This document shows, in pieces, positions 11,793 to 24,111 of a stretch of DNA of 64,000 bases (positions are counted from its first letter, which is position 1; every line of letters starts with the position of its first letter). The notes below the pieces were generated by a model. It saw nothing but the letters and a program-made list of their open reading frames with translations, made no database searches and was not told the origin of the DNA. Position numbers and translations under genes: made by a program. The stretch is from Sambucus nigra (taxonomy: Eukaryota; Streptophyta; Magnoliopsida; Dipsacales; Adoxaceae). The stretch is taken from positions 571,612,606-571,676,605 of the forward strand of contig OX422217.1 of the NCBI GenBank assembly GCA_949130495.1, given 5' to 3'.

Positions 11793-12598
11793 TTTTGACA
11801 GTTTCGGCTTGTTAAATTTAAATGGGATAACTTAGAAATTTAATTATTTATAGCTTATTTATTTGAGTAAATAAATATTCATTTAGGGAAGATCAATACC
11901 TAGACATTTAAGGGAATTTATTTGGACTAGGAGGGTACAAAATTGTGTGACACTTCAGGTGTAGTTTTGAGGAAAAAAATTTGTGGAATTAGATATCAGG
12001 GGTTACTAAAAATGGTGTGGGGACTTCTAAATTTTTATTTTGAGTGAAATGTATACCCTGGGGTTGATTGAAAGTAAAATCCAGGACTTATTAATTTAGG
12101 GGTGTTTGGGACGAGTAACACTCGGGGTAGTATTTCGACGAGGGATTTCATATATATTATGAGTGTCAAAAATATATTGATATACCGCCTATATGTTTGA
12201 GAAAATACTAGGATGTGAGTAGGATGGAATTAAGGATAGAGGCTAGAGATATTGAGCGGCTATCCGGTGTCGGTTGACGACTATTATTAGGTAATGCGAT
12301 ACCTATGGGACTAAAATAAGTTGAGCGTATACTTGTTTAAATATTCTAAATTGGTATATTCGGGAGTATATATATAAATCCGTAAAAGTGATTAAGGTGC
12401 GAGTTATATATTAAGTAAGAAAATACTTATTGGAATAGTATTTTAAGTGTGTGAATACTTATATACTATTACGAATGGGAACATTCGGGATTGTTTACTA
12501 TCGCTATGAGAGTTGGCAATTATAGCCATATATATTTGAGAAGTGATATAGATTATATATACGATGTGATTACAGTATATATAATATGATACAGAAAT

Positions 12599-12616
12599 AC
12601 ATATATATATATATGT

Positions 12617-12667
<51 letters not shown>
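12599..12667. repeat. (TA)n(TG)n microsatellite
   Basis: TA repeats pass directly into about 27 TG repeats, inside the solo LTR. Confidence 0.95.
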
Positions 12668-12668
<1 letters not shown>

Positions 12669-13197
12669 TTGGTATATTTGTATCTTAGAGGCTGGTTCCA
12701 CGGGCTTCCCCGAGAATGGGGTTGGACAGTCAGATTATATATTTTTTCTAGTGCGATCCAAGGAGGTTGCACGATGTGGGTGAATCCCCTGGATTAAGGA
12801 GAAGGGAGAGTATATCCCCAGGTCATATCATCCCGCGTTCGAGTGCGATGTGTGTACTCCACTTGTAGGTGGAACATGACCGCCTCCACCATTGTGTATT
12901 TTTACCATGACCATGAGTAAGTCTGGCTTGCTACCGTGGTAGAGTGAGTAAACCCGGATTTGGATCGACACTATGAGACTGCATCCTCGAGTTATAGCTT
13001 TGAGGGATGGTTATTATACTTATGATTGTGATAGGTGCAATTGTACTGGTTGTGTATAGTATATTTCTTGTATATGAATATGAGATATCATATAAAGTAA
13101 ACGTGTATAAAATGCAAAGAATGAATAAGAGTTATTCCACTTCTAGTAGATTTATATCTGGATTTATATGAATATAAATCGAAGGTTCTAGTGAGAA

Positions 13198-13362
<165 letters not shown>

Positions 13363-14221
13363 GAGGGCCTAATGAATCTCGATGATCAACATTGCTAGGT
13401 AGTAGTGTATCGGGGGGGTTCCTTGTTTGGATTTTGCTTCGCGAGACACCCCATGCACGAAACATAGCGCAGTGTTGGGAATGGGTAAAAGTATATTCCT
13501 TAGTACTTGGGTTTACGAGGACTTTTAGTAGATGCGTGAACAGATTAGTTAGGCAAGGTAGCTTAACTAGGTTGTTTAAAAAGGTATGCGATAGGTGTGC
13601 ACTATTAGAAGAGGGGTGAGGGGTATCTCGTGGGAGTGTGATGCCAATTTAAATATGAGAGATTTCATATTTTCAAAACATGGCATTTATGCACTTGTAA
13701 AATATTTTCAAACTCGAGCTCTGACCCGTTTCTCTATTTTTACCTCGTTTGCTATATATGTATATATATATAGGTGGCCAGACATAGGGATACCTCGATG
13801 ATGATTCCTTCGAGTCAGACATTCGCTGCAGCATCTATGGATGCATGCAGGTTTATTTTAGATTCTTATATTCTTGTCATCTAGATAGGAAGCATTATAG
13901 TAACATTCGGGCCGATAGCCCAATTGTATTCATTTATTCTTTTGCCGCCTTTTTGTAAGGTATTCGATTTGGTTGTATTATGTTAAACCAAGTGTTCGGT
14001 TATTTTATTTCACTTCAGTTCTTTATATATAAACTGTGTGGATGTATTACTTGAATTGTTTGGTTAACAGGATTAGTTAAGTAAAATTTTGATGCCAGCC
14101 TAATAGGTTATTAGTAATTAATTTGGTTTTCGACAGTCATGCTGAGAATGAAATATATGAGACTCCTGTTTTAATTTGGTTAGGATTGATCACCCAGTAT
14201 TTTATTAGGCGCGGTGTCACA

Positions 14222-15720
14222 GAAGGTGGTTCTACCTGATAGTAAAGTCATTTACCATTTATAACGGTCTGCGTGAGCGGGTTTTTGGGATGAGAGCGCC
14301 GACCCGGAACCAGAGTGTTTTGATGTGGATGAATACCACATCATTGAATATATTGAGGAACCAGAAGACAATCCATAGTTCATAAAAGATAAACCTAGGG
14401 AGCATGTGAAAGAATTAGAGGAAATCAACCTGGGATTGGAAGGGGGTGAAAGTAAACCCATTCTAATTTCCAAGAGTTTGAACCCAAAGTAGAAGGAAGA
14501 GCTCATCGACCTACTCCAAGATCTCATCGATGTGATTGCCTAGAAATACAGGGAGATGCTAGGGATAGATCCATAAGTGAGCTCTCACAGATGAAATGTT
14601 CGTGCCAATTCTCTTCCAGTCAGGTAAGAAACATGCACGTACAAAACGGACCTCTATCTAAAGATAAAAGCAGATATAGATAAGATGTTAGCGGTGGGAT
14701 TCATCAAGCCTATTTAGCATCCTGAGTGGCTCTCCAGCATAGTATATGTGGTAAAGAAGGATAAGAGACAAATTCGAATTTGTGTGGATTTTTGCGACAA
14801 AAATCAGGCATGTCCGAAGGATGAGTTTCCTCCACCCAACATAGACAGTTTAAGTCAACTACAAATCATATTAAGATGGATCCGATGGATGCAGAGCCGG
14901 TGGATTTGTCTTCCACTATATAGTCATGCCATTTGGATTGAAGAACGTCGGGCCGCGTATCAAAGGTCCATGATGGTAATGTTCCATGATTTGTTTTATG
15001 ATATACTAGAATTTTATGTGGATGATCTGGTGGTGAAGTCCAAGAGAGAAATAAAGCACATACAAGACCTCCAAAAAGTGTTTGAGAGATGACATAGGTA
15101 TAAGATGTGGATGAACCAATCGAAGTGTGCGTTCGGGGTCACTACATGAAAGTTCTTAGGGTTTGTTGTGAATAGACAGCGGTTGCAAGTCGATGTAGAA
15201 AATAAGAAAGCTATCATGATGATGCCACCTCCGATGATTCAAAGGCAGCTCAAGAGTTTCTTGGGGAAGGTGTTCTACCTAAGAAGGTTCATACCTACAC
15301 TAGGAGATGTGACCCACCCATTCACACCCCTGTTGAAAGATAAATCCAAGTGGACCTGGGGAGATGAGCAAAAGAATGCCTTTGAGAATATCAAAGAAAT
15401 TTTAGCCTCCCCATCTATGATGATTCCATCAGAAGCTGGGGCACCATTATTTCTCTACCTTACATCAATAGAAAGATCTATAGGATCACTGCTGGATCAA
15501 GATAAGGAAGGAGTGGAGAATCCAGTGTATTACTTGTCAAGATTAATCTCAGGTATAAAATCCATATACAAAAATGTGGAGAGACACTCCCTTGCCCAAG
15601 ACTTTGTGGCTCAAACGTTGACCCACTATTTCCTAGCCCTTATAGTTCATATAGTCACTAAGTGTGACCCTATCAAGTACCTCCTAGAATGGACGATACT
15701 GGTACGATGAGCAGCGAGAT
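14222..15720 (+). pseudogene. Decayed reverse transcriptase and RNase H of R2
   Basis: Order visible: a PILISKSLNP segment before RT; KADIDKMLAVGFIKPI; VVKKDKRQIRICVDF; a jump; MPFGLKNVG (in another frame, near 14930); FYVDDLVVKSK (about 15013-15045) with the catalytic YVDD; a thumb/connection (FLGFVVNRQ), then RNase H from about 15330 (WTWGDEQKNAF, PLFLYLT, NPVYYLSR, DPIKYLLE). The block containing the first catalytic Asp (usually F-MDGYSGY) is missing between about 14870 and 14880, and frameshifts follow, so RT is dead. Several stops are TAG or TGA. Its nearest kin are Tat/Ogre polyproteins. Confidence 0.8.
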
Positions 15721-16330
15721 GGTTCTTAATTTTGTCGGAGTATGATCTAAAGTGCATAGTGACCATAGCCATCAAAATTCAAGTGGTAGAAGATCTGTTG
15801 GCCCATTTCCCAAGTGGGAATTTTGAGCCCCCTGGTCAAAAGTTTATTAGGGAGAATTTCCAAGCACATATTGAGGAAGATATTGGAAAATGGGAAATGG
15901 AGTTTGATGTCTCTAGTGCCCAAGGGACATGAGGTGTGGGCATTATACTTTCAAATTGTAAGGAGAAGAACACCCCCTCCTTCAAGTGCTCAAACAATAA
16001 GGCTAAATATGAGGCCCTCATTTTAGGAATGTTAGAAGCACTCCAAAGATGCCTAAGGGTATTGTGCATACGAGGGGACTCTAACCTGGTAGTGAAATAG
16101 GTTAATGGGGAGTTTGACTTCAAACATGAAAAGTTGGCACCCTATACATACATCATATTGCTAGGACAATTCTTGGGAATTACCCTTGAGAGGAATGTAA
16201 GAACAATGAACAAGCACCCTGATTCCTTCGCTACGCTAGCACAAAAGTTTGACAAGGATGAGCGAGAAGCAACAATCATAGTATGACGAAGAACAGTGCC
16301 TACTATAGTGATGTCTTTTCTCCTAAGCAA
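15721..16330 (+). pseudogene. Archaeal-type second RNase H domain of R2
   Basis: After the tether (ALADHLA-like LLAHF near 15800) comes WEMEFDVSSAQG, then GVGIIL, KAKYEALILGMLEAL, IRGDSNLVVK and VNGEF, matching the order of the additional archaeal-type RNase H that marks the Tat lineage. The Asp in FDVSS, the Glu in KYEAL and the Asp in GDSNL would be the catalytic set. Stops at about 15931 and at 16098-16100 (TAG, former CAG expected in K-Q-VNGE) kill it. A conserved tail continues to about 16330. Confidence 0.7.
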
Positions 16331-17918
16331 TGAGTCGAAAGATTGGAGTCACCTGGTTATGAAGTAGCTAGAGACAAGAGAGGGGATAATGAGGATGTTA
16401 TACTTGTCTAACTACCACATGCTGTAGAGAAACTTTACTTTAAGATCCCTAGAGGGTTCTTAGCAAGGTATGTTGGAGAACAAGAAGCTACAGAGAGGTT
16501 GGAAGAGATACATGAAAAGCATTACGGGGATACCGATATCCCTCTTTATTACCGATTATAATGAGGGGGTTACTATTTGCCCATAATGAGTGAGGAGGTT
16601 GATTATTTGCAACAAGTTTGTTTAAAGTGAAAACCCCATTTTGACCATCCAATAGAAGATAATTTTGTGGAGGCCTTCGAAGATTGGATGCAACCAAACA
16701 TAGCCTATCTGAAAGATAGTGAGTTGCCCACGGAGAGAGCAGATGAGTTTTATCTCTAAAATAGGGTAGCCCATTGCTACTTGATAGAAGGAGAACTCTA
16801 TAGGAAAGGTTACAATGAGAAGGCACTAAAGTGCATAGCTAAAGAAGACATAGGGATAGTGTTGAAGGAAGACCATGAGCCCTCTCACATAAGAGGTTCC
16901 AAACTGTATGATCAACTGATGACGTTGGGTACTACTAGACAATCATGGAGGCTGAATCCATTAGTTATGTGAAGAAATGAAAAGCCACTCAAGTTCATGG
17001 AAACATAGTACATGCCCCTTAAGTCATCTTACAAAGCTTAGCATCTCCTTTCCATTTCCACACATGGGCATTTGACCTAGTTGGAATAATCAACCCAGCA
17101 TCTTTTGACAAAGATTCTATTGTTGTAGCTATGGAATTGAACACCAAATGGGTAGAGGAAATTCCTATAAGATGGTTGACTTCCTAAGTGGTAACCTAGC
17201 TTATCAAGGAGTATATCATATGCATGTTTGGTATACCTAAGGTGATTCTAACAGATAATGGGAAACAGTTCGTATGCAAAGGTATGGTCCTCCTCACAAA
17301 CAAGTACAATATTGTGCACAACAACTCAACCATCTCATACCCCAAGGGTAATGGTCAAGCGGCGGCCACAAATAATACCCTGATCAATATCTTGAAGAAG
17401 ATGCTAGAGGACATACCGGGGGCATGGGATGAGAAGTTGCCCATAGTACAATGGGCTAATAAAACTACAAAGAGAAATGTGATGGGATTTACCCCATTAT
17501 TGCTGGTATATGGGACCGAAGCTTTCGTACCAATTGAATTGGTAGTACCCTCAGCCAGAGTTGCTCTAAGAAACGGACTCATCCCTGATCCATGACATGT
17601 GCATCTAGAGGCACTGGACGATCATAAGGACAATTATGAAAGAGAAATTTAAAGTCTACACCCAGTATCTATCCAGAGCCTATGAAAACTTAGTCAAGCC
17701 CAAGGAGTTACACGTGGGAGACTTGGTCCTATTAGCATTTACTCACCACCTCCATAGCATTTCAGCATCAAAGTTCAAACCTAACTCGGAAGGCCCCTTT
17801 GTAGTAAGGGGGTAGGAAAGTCGGGTTATTACCAAATTTCAAAGACAAAAAGCGAATTCCTCGAGTCCATCAAGTGCAAGTAGCTGAAGAGGTACTATGC
17901 CTAGTTTTGTTGAAAATT
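16331..17918 (+). pseudogene. Decayed integrase of R2
   Basis: An N-terminal stretch (16781-16972) ends in a poor HHCC region. The core has FHTWAFDLVG (about 17060), FGIPKVILTDNGKQF (about 17227) and YPKGNGQAAATNNTL (about 17338-17382). Where GQAEATN carries the catalytic Glu, this copy has Ala (GCG), so the active site is lost even apart from the stops. Then come WDEKLPIVQWA and GFTPLLLVYGTEA, a C-terminal VGDLVLL and FKPNSEGPFVV, and an LKRYYA terminus near 17880-17913, which is the normal end of Tat polyproteins. Confidence 0.8.
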
Positions 17919-18599
17919 CATTTATGTGAAAGAATTTGAGCGACTTGCTCTAGCACCAGAAAAGTTTTTTTTTGTAAAAATGATAGAGCAACAAAATTTT
18001 GTCAACAGTACAGAAAATGAAAAGAAATCAATAACAACTCTTTTTTACCATTACATGATGATTCTTATTTTGTTTGTTTACCTACTGCATGAGGTAGATC
18101 CATCGTAATGTTTTTTCTTTATAAACACTCTCTACTTGACTAGAAAAGTGTCCAAGATAACGAGTACTTTTCTCATTACACTTGAGGGATACATCCATCT
18201 AGAGATAAAAGTATATTGAATAAAGTCTCTCCAGACATGTCATACAATTGATTTTAACCTTGTCACCAAACTAGTAGGAGGACATCCTCCAAGTAATAAA
18301 AAAATATATGTAATAAACATTTTTTTACAATAAAATTATCCACAGAACAAGTTTTAATCTCAGTTCTAAAAGAAAATATTTACTTGACTAGTTCACAAAA
18401 AACAATTGGGGAGAAAGGGGACCTACACCCTCCTCTAATTTTTTTTGAGGAACAAATGGTTCCGAACAAACTATTTGAAATTAAAGCCCCGCAGACCAGG
18501 GGCAATACATATAAAGAAAATAGTTATTTTTATTTATAAATTACATTCAAAGTTTGAGAGAAGTAGAAGAGATAACACTCTTATCCTAGTTATCCCCTA
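17919..18599 (+). other. Start of R2 3' non-coding region
   Basis: A/T-rich, with no coding signal. It bridges the pol stop and the first tandem array. A GGACCTACACCCTCCTC stretch near 18420 resembles the CCCTCC-type arrays at 52.6 kb. Confidence 0.4.
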
Positions 18600-18955
18600 A
18601 GAAATGAATGTGCATAATAAAATGCCCCTCATAGTTAGAGGGGCACATCTCTAAAAAAAATTAACTTACTCACATTATATGCAACTACCCCATAGTTAAA
18701 GGGGACAAATATAAAAATATTAACTTGCTCAGATAATAGGCAAATACCCCACAGTTACAGGGGACATATCTAAAAATGTTAACTTGTTCAGATAATATGC
18801 AAATACCCCATAGTTAGAGGGGACATATCTAAAAATGTTAAATTGCTCAGAAAATATGCAAGTACCGCACAGTTAGAGGGGGAAGCTGCAAAACTCTTAA
18901 ATTGCTCAAAAATATGCAAGTTACTGTTAAAGAGGGCAACTCTAAACAGTTGGGC
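18600..18955 (+). repeat. Tandem array, about 60-bp unit (3' region of R2)
   Basis: CCCC(A/G)(T/C)AGTTAGAGGGG-type words recur near 18622, 18688, 18747, 18806 and 18865, each followed by TTAACTTGCTCAGA and a TATGCAA word. About six units. The same unit type, in the same orientation, occurs at 53016-53400. Confidence 0.8.
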
Positions 18956-19225
18956 ATGACATGGGGAAGTTCAAACAGAACAAGTGGCCACAAAAAAATA
19001 GAACAGGCCATAGAAAGCAGATATCAAAGTCCAAATTGAAGGAAATGAACAACATGATAGAAACTAACATAATACTTTTTCATTAATAATCACAAAGTTA
19101 TTTACATATAAAAAGTGTGTAAAATGAAGTCTACATAAAAAGACTATTTACCCACTAGACAACATAAAAAATAAATCCTACCGGGAGAGCAGGTATGTGT
19201 AAGAAGGACCAGCCTTATCAATAAT
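18956..19225. other. Spacer between array and antisense gene
   Basis: No coding signal on the plus strand. On the minus strand it lies just past the stop of the antisense gene and is A/T-rich, fitting a 3' untranslated stretch. Confidence 0.35.
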
Positions 19226-19690
19226 TTACTCCTCTAATATATCCATCCGTGCCTCATCCTCAGCATCACCAACTTCTAATTTGGCCAGCTTGGCCTAGAG
19301 GGACTGAATTAGAGTCTAAATCCGAGCTGCCTCAGCCTGACACTGATGCACCCTAGCCTGCCTGTAATTATGAATCTTTATCATCTTCCTAAAGGTGACA
19401 CCAAGAAAATGACGAACTAAAGCGTCAAGGCAGTCTAAATGACAGTGATAGAAGTGCTGAAGATCGTGAAGAGCCTGGAGCAATAATGCATCCCAGCGGG
19501 TAGTCATAAAAACATGAGAGGTAGAAAAGAATTCATGAAGATGGCTGGCCATGACCTTCAGGTTTAAGATGATAAGACAATCAATGTTGAGGATTCTCTG
19601 AGAAGTAAAAGTCTTGGGGTGGTGCTCTAGAAGTATCCAACACCACTCGTTCCTGTGTTCGAAAGCTAGAAGACAGTTCTCAACGCCACA
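19226..19690 (-). pseudogene. 3' exon of the R2 antisense gene
   Basis: Minus-strand frame from about 19685 to 19226 encodes a leucine/histidine-rich alpha-helical segment (ALLLQALHDLQHFYHCHLD) and then an Ala/Glu/Lys-rich coiled-coil-like tail (CQAEAARI, AKLAKLEVGDAED). Such tails end the antisense proteins of Tat elements. Stops at 19316-19318 and 19295-19297 are both TAG, consistent with former CAG. The frame breaks at about 19690 where an LTR is inserted. Confidence 0.5.
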
Positions 19691-20840
19691 GTGAGCTCAT
19701 GAAAGCTCCAGTATTTGTAAGGACATTTTTCTCATGTCCGAAATGTTTCATTTATTTATGTCGTACGCCGCTACATTTGGCACGTCACCTCACGATCTCA
19801 CATGACGGCCTCTATCCGAATTCGGGGAATCAAGCATGCATTATCTCCACTAATATGTCCCTCATCTTCATCAACGACTTCACGTTCCTTGATTGTAGGC
19901 TCGTAATGCAAGTGGAACGCAAGAGAAGTCAAATCAGTGAAACAAGGCATGATAGGGATGTTCAAGGGAAAATTGGTAATTTTACAGCCACCGTCTGGAG
20001 GACCGGTCAACTAGAAAGTTGAAGATCTTGCCGCAACAAAGATACTGGAAGAAACGGCACCTCAATCCGAGCTACGGTGAACAAGTTATGGCCAGTTGAA
20101 AATGGAGATATGGTCATTGAAAATTCTGGGAATTTTTCTAAGTGTTTAAACACCTGTTCCCAGCACACTTTCCCGAACCCAGCCCGAAACCGGTTCGAGG
20201 GGGCGAACCGGTTCGCAGGGGTACCCGAACCGGTTTAGGGTACCTGTACGCTGGATAGAATTCCAGCAGTTTAAGATCGTGGGTCTCTTCATGTATTTCC
20301 CTATAAATACCAACTCCGGGAGAGTTGTTTTGCAAGACTTTAGGAGACGAATTTGAGAGTCCAAATACATCTAGTCTTCATATTTTTGAGTCCCAAGACT
20401 CATGTTTTGATTCACACATCCTTGCCAAATATTTGTGAATCCTTTTGCAACCCAAGAACACAACTTTGGTTTGTTCAACCCTTGTGGAGGAGACCGTTCT
20501 TCTTCTTCATTGCAGCCCTACTGGAAAAGGATAATTCCAGCCGCGACTACAGAATCCGATACCCGAGGGTAATTCTTAGTCAACTTGTATTTTCATTGTA
20601 ATCCGATTGTAAGCCGTTTTCTTACAAATTATAGTGAAAATAAATGGTTTTGCCCCTGAGGGGGATTTTTCCTTAATTGCATGTGTTTGAATGTTCTTGC
20701 GTAGATTATCAATTTATTCAATCACATACTGCTGCATGTTTAGGGTTTGTTTGTGTTAAAAGGGTTTTATATATAATTTGATCATTTGAACGCGTGCACA
20801 CACGTTCTTCAATACTCTACCTTTATATCGTCATAGCATG
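19691..20840 (+). mobile_element. Copia-like solo LTR inserted in the R2 antisense gene
   Basis: Contains three GAACCGGTTCG-type words (20170-20240), a TATA box (TATAAATA, 20302-20309) and a U5-like end with ATTATAGTGAAAATAAATGG and CCCCTGAGGGGGA. That end matches the minus-strand LTRs at 24112 and 27101. No primer binding site follows and no coding sequence is inside. The edges are set only by where antisense-gene coding stops and resumes; no clean target duplication was found. Confidence 0.5.
20302..20309 (+). promoter_or_regulatory. TATA box of copia-like LTR
   Basis: TATAAATA about 70 bp downstream of the GAACCGGTTCG cluster. Confidence 0.5.
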
Positions 20841-22884
20841 TGTTATGAGACTCAAGCTTCAAAAGAGGAATATAAGAGTCTTCACCGGAATCGGCATCAC
20901 TTGTGGTGTTAGAACTCTAGTCGGCCTCACCAGTTGCCTCAACGGGCTCACCAACTGGATCCTGCAGAAAGAAAAGTAAAAAGAGATAATTCATAAATAA
21001 GAGAAATAACAGGTGGTGGAATACCCGTGCTCAAATAGAAACAAATATTATGAAAATCCTACCCCAAACCACATGGGAGTCAATATGCTATCTCCAAAAT
21101 GAGGAGGCACCATATGACCCCGAGCACGAGCCTAATAAAAAATAGGTAAGAGTTAGCATTTTTCTTTTGCTAAGAAAAAAAGAAGAAATTTATAACTTTA
21201 ATGACAGAAATAACCCAAGTATGAAAGTTTAATACCTGGGGAGTGCGCAGTATAATACTCGCTATAGGTCCCGCAGAGCTAGGGACGACCACCTCACTAA
21301 CTTGAAAACAAGGAAACAATAACGTGAAGGTGAGCCCACTTGCACAATAAAAGCAAGAAAAAGTGGGGATAAAGAAGAGAGTAAGGTATGAGAGTATAAT
21401 ACCTCAGTCGCAGTAACTCCCCTTAATTTTTTCGCAGTCAGAGGAACAATCGCGGCGCTAACCTGAAAACAGGGAAACATGTTAGTGTGAGTAAGTACTT
21501 ACACAGAAAACGTAATCTCAATGGTTCAGGTAGACAAGTTTTTACCTGGGAGCTCCCCATTGAGATACCTGCCGGAGACTCCTCAGCTATAAGGGAAGGA
21601 GTAATACTAACCTGTGAAATGACAAAGCTAGAGGGTGCCAATAGACTAAAATATGGATAATGCAAGTCTATGAAAAGAAGAACATGTGACATTATACATA
21701 CCAGAGTAGTCTCCTCCGGGACACTATCCAGAGTCTCCTCAGACGTAGAAGCTAGCGGAGTACTAACCTGAGGGTTCAAATATAGGTCCCGTACGTAAAG
21801 GGATCAAATATATGGATAGGTTAGAACAAACTAAAGAGTATGCATATATGTAATTTATCCAGCAAGAAGATATGTAAAGACAAACATACCACTAAAGTTG
21901 CTCCTAGAGAACTAGGAATAGTACCCTCAGACAATAGGAATTCAACCAGGTTGGCTGAGGCAGCTTCTCCTTCAGAAGATAAGGGGAGACTTGCAGGTGG
22001 TGCCTCAGAAGCTATCCCTATGACCCTCATCATGGGTGCCACGGGGGAGGAGGTGTCACTAACACCGCTCTGCGAATGAAAGAAAGATATGAAAAAATTA
22101 TGAGTTATTCATGTTAATGAAGAAAAACATATAAAAGATAAGCACAAACAAGTTAAAATCACTACCGTGAGAGGTGCTATAATAATGCCTCCGATAGAGA
22201 CAACAACTGCTAAGGCTTCCCTAGCAGTAGTAGGGTCTACTGAAGGGGGAACCAAAGAAATAATCAATGAAGTGGTAGAACTGATTAGCTGGTATATAAA
22301 CAAATAGAAACTGAGTATGAGAATATAATCCCAATGGAAAAGAAAAAATGAGTCGAGAGACGAATGATTCGAAACAAGTGTACCTGAAGTCCTTCTAAAG
22401 AAGAAGGAGGGAAGATGATCGGCAGAATAGTTGCACCAAATGTATTGTTATGATCATTTTAAAGTTTTCAAAGAACCAAACATTGATAAAGAAATGAAAA
22501 AAAACAAACATGAATAAGTAATACCTAAGAGGTGAAGCTAACCTGTGTAATAGGCTCACTAAGTGCAATAGTGAAAAATGGTCAGGAAGATATGACCTGA
22601 ATGTGAGGCCTATTGTCCATGGGCACAAAGACTTGGGAGATGGGAATCCTCCCCGAAGGTGATAGACCTGGGCAAGTGACTCCCATAAGCAATGTTATTC
22701 CCCCAGTAGAGGAAGAGTCACTGAAAAAAGGTCCCTGCAATAAATACAAACAAAGATGATACAATCGTAGATGTAAAAAGTGTAATAGAACAAAGAAAGA
22801 CAATACAGGAGACAAACTCACAGTATTTCATGTAGCTCGATGGAAGAACCTATCACCACAGAGGGGGAAGGATAAGAAAGGCGG
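20841..22884 (-). pseudogene. Multi-exon part of the R2 antisense gene
   Basis: On the minus strand a series of short open segments bounded by AG and GT: 22822-22884 (63 bp), 22597-22734 (138), 22525-22542 (18), 22384-22437 (54, weak acceptor), 22166-22288 (123), 21890-22069 (180), 21702-21767 (66), 21546-21611 (66), 21403-21462 (60), 21236-21302 (about 66), 21063-21131 (69), and a final one from 20961 downward. Nearly all are multiples of three with phase-0 ends. Several begin CAG|GTTAGT, encoding Val-Ser, and encode Ser/Pro/Glu-rich peptides of 20-22 residues. Stops occur in 22822-22884 (TGA), 22525-22542 (TAG) and just after 20961 (TAG). Function is unknown. It joins the 3' exon at 19226 across the inserted LTR. 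The Transposase_28-like N-terminus expected upstream was not found. Confidence 0.5.
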
Positions 22885-23640
22885 CTGAGAGAAACAGTCA
22901 CATATGTATGCAAAAGAAGAGAACTTTAAAAGATATGCCTCAAAATGTGACAAGTAAAATCAAAGGATTCCAGCCCACTCGTGGTATGTTTTCAAGGTCA
23001 AGTGAGCCTATTTTCAAATTCGGATCATATTATCAAATCGTGAGTCCTGCGAATGGTTGTTACGAGTTACGTTGGATCCGTGTGAGGTGTTCGTGTCACT
23101 TGCGGGGCTGTTAGTGGTTTTGGTCGAATCGCGCCACGTTTTCTAGCTTTAGTGTGCCTATTCTCAAACTAGGTGTCCCGTGACTACACGATCGGTTTCT
23201 ACAAGATGCATTAGACATGTGCGAGGTGTTTGAAAGTGATAAATGGATCGAACATCCTAGTTTTCTCCCATATTTGATTACAAATTTCATTGTTATATTA
23301 TTCATTCGTTTGTTGTTTTAATTTAGATCTTACTCATATCTCTACACCAATATTGTTTAGTTTGACAGTCGATAATTTATACGAATTGACCAAATCTTCG
23401 TGGGATCGACCAACACTTATACTTGCTATATTACAATAGTCCATTCACTTGCGGTAATTTCATAATTAGATAACATTGGGAAACAGACTGATGCTTCGCA
23501 GACTGATACACGTTGCCCTAGGCGTGCACGTCATAATTGTACCAGATGTTATTCCTAGTGTTTGACATGCGTTAATTCAACTTCAAAGAGAATTTTCACA
23601 AGTCATTCTGCTAGGTCCACCAAGAAGACTTAAAGAGGAT
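22885..23640. other. Unassigned spacer with a gypsy-LTR-like end
   Basis: About 23330-23470 carries GGGATCGACC, then CTATATTACAATAGTCC and CACTTGCGG, a phrase frequent near the 3' end of Athila/Tat LTRs. No LTR edges, primer site or coding frame could be fixed. Confidence 0.3.
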
Positions 23641-24111
23641 TGCAGCGGATTATCTATAGTTTTCTTCTTATAAAAACTATATATTACTTAAAAAAATATA
23701 TATTATTAAAATAATTGTGTTTTTTTTCCTAAAAACTGCATTTTAAAAAGAAATAAAGAGAAAAACAGAAAAACACAATAAATTTCACTTTTTTTTTTAT
23801 GAAAATCATATTTCAAAAAACTATATTTTTAAAAATTACTATTTTTTGTAACAAATTGTATTTTTATGGAAAACTATATTAGTTAATAAAATGTATTTTT
23901 TTAATAAAAAACATAGTTTTACAAAAAATGTATTTTTTAAAAAAAATAAAGAAAAAAACAATAAAAATGTATTTTTTTAATAAAAATTGTGGCTTTTAAA
24001 AAATATACTTTTTGAAAAAAATATATATTTTTTGAATAAAAAATGTATTTTTTTGTAAAAACTATGATTTTTTATAAAAACTTTCTTTTTTATAAAAAAA
24101 AATGTTTATTT
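23641..24111. repeat. A/T-rich simple-sequence block, left part
   Basis: Irregular repeats of AAAATGTATTTTT and TTTATAAAAACTATA. It is matched in character by 28114-28750, the other side of the element inserted between them. Confidence 0.6.
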
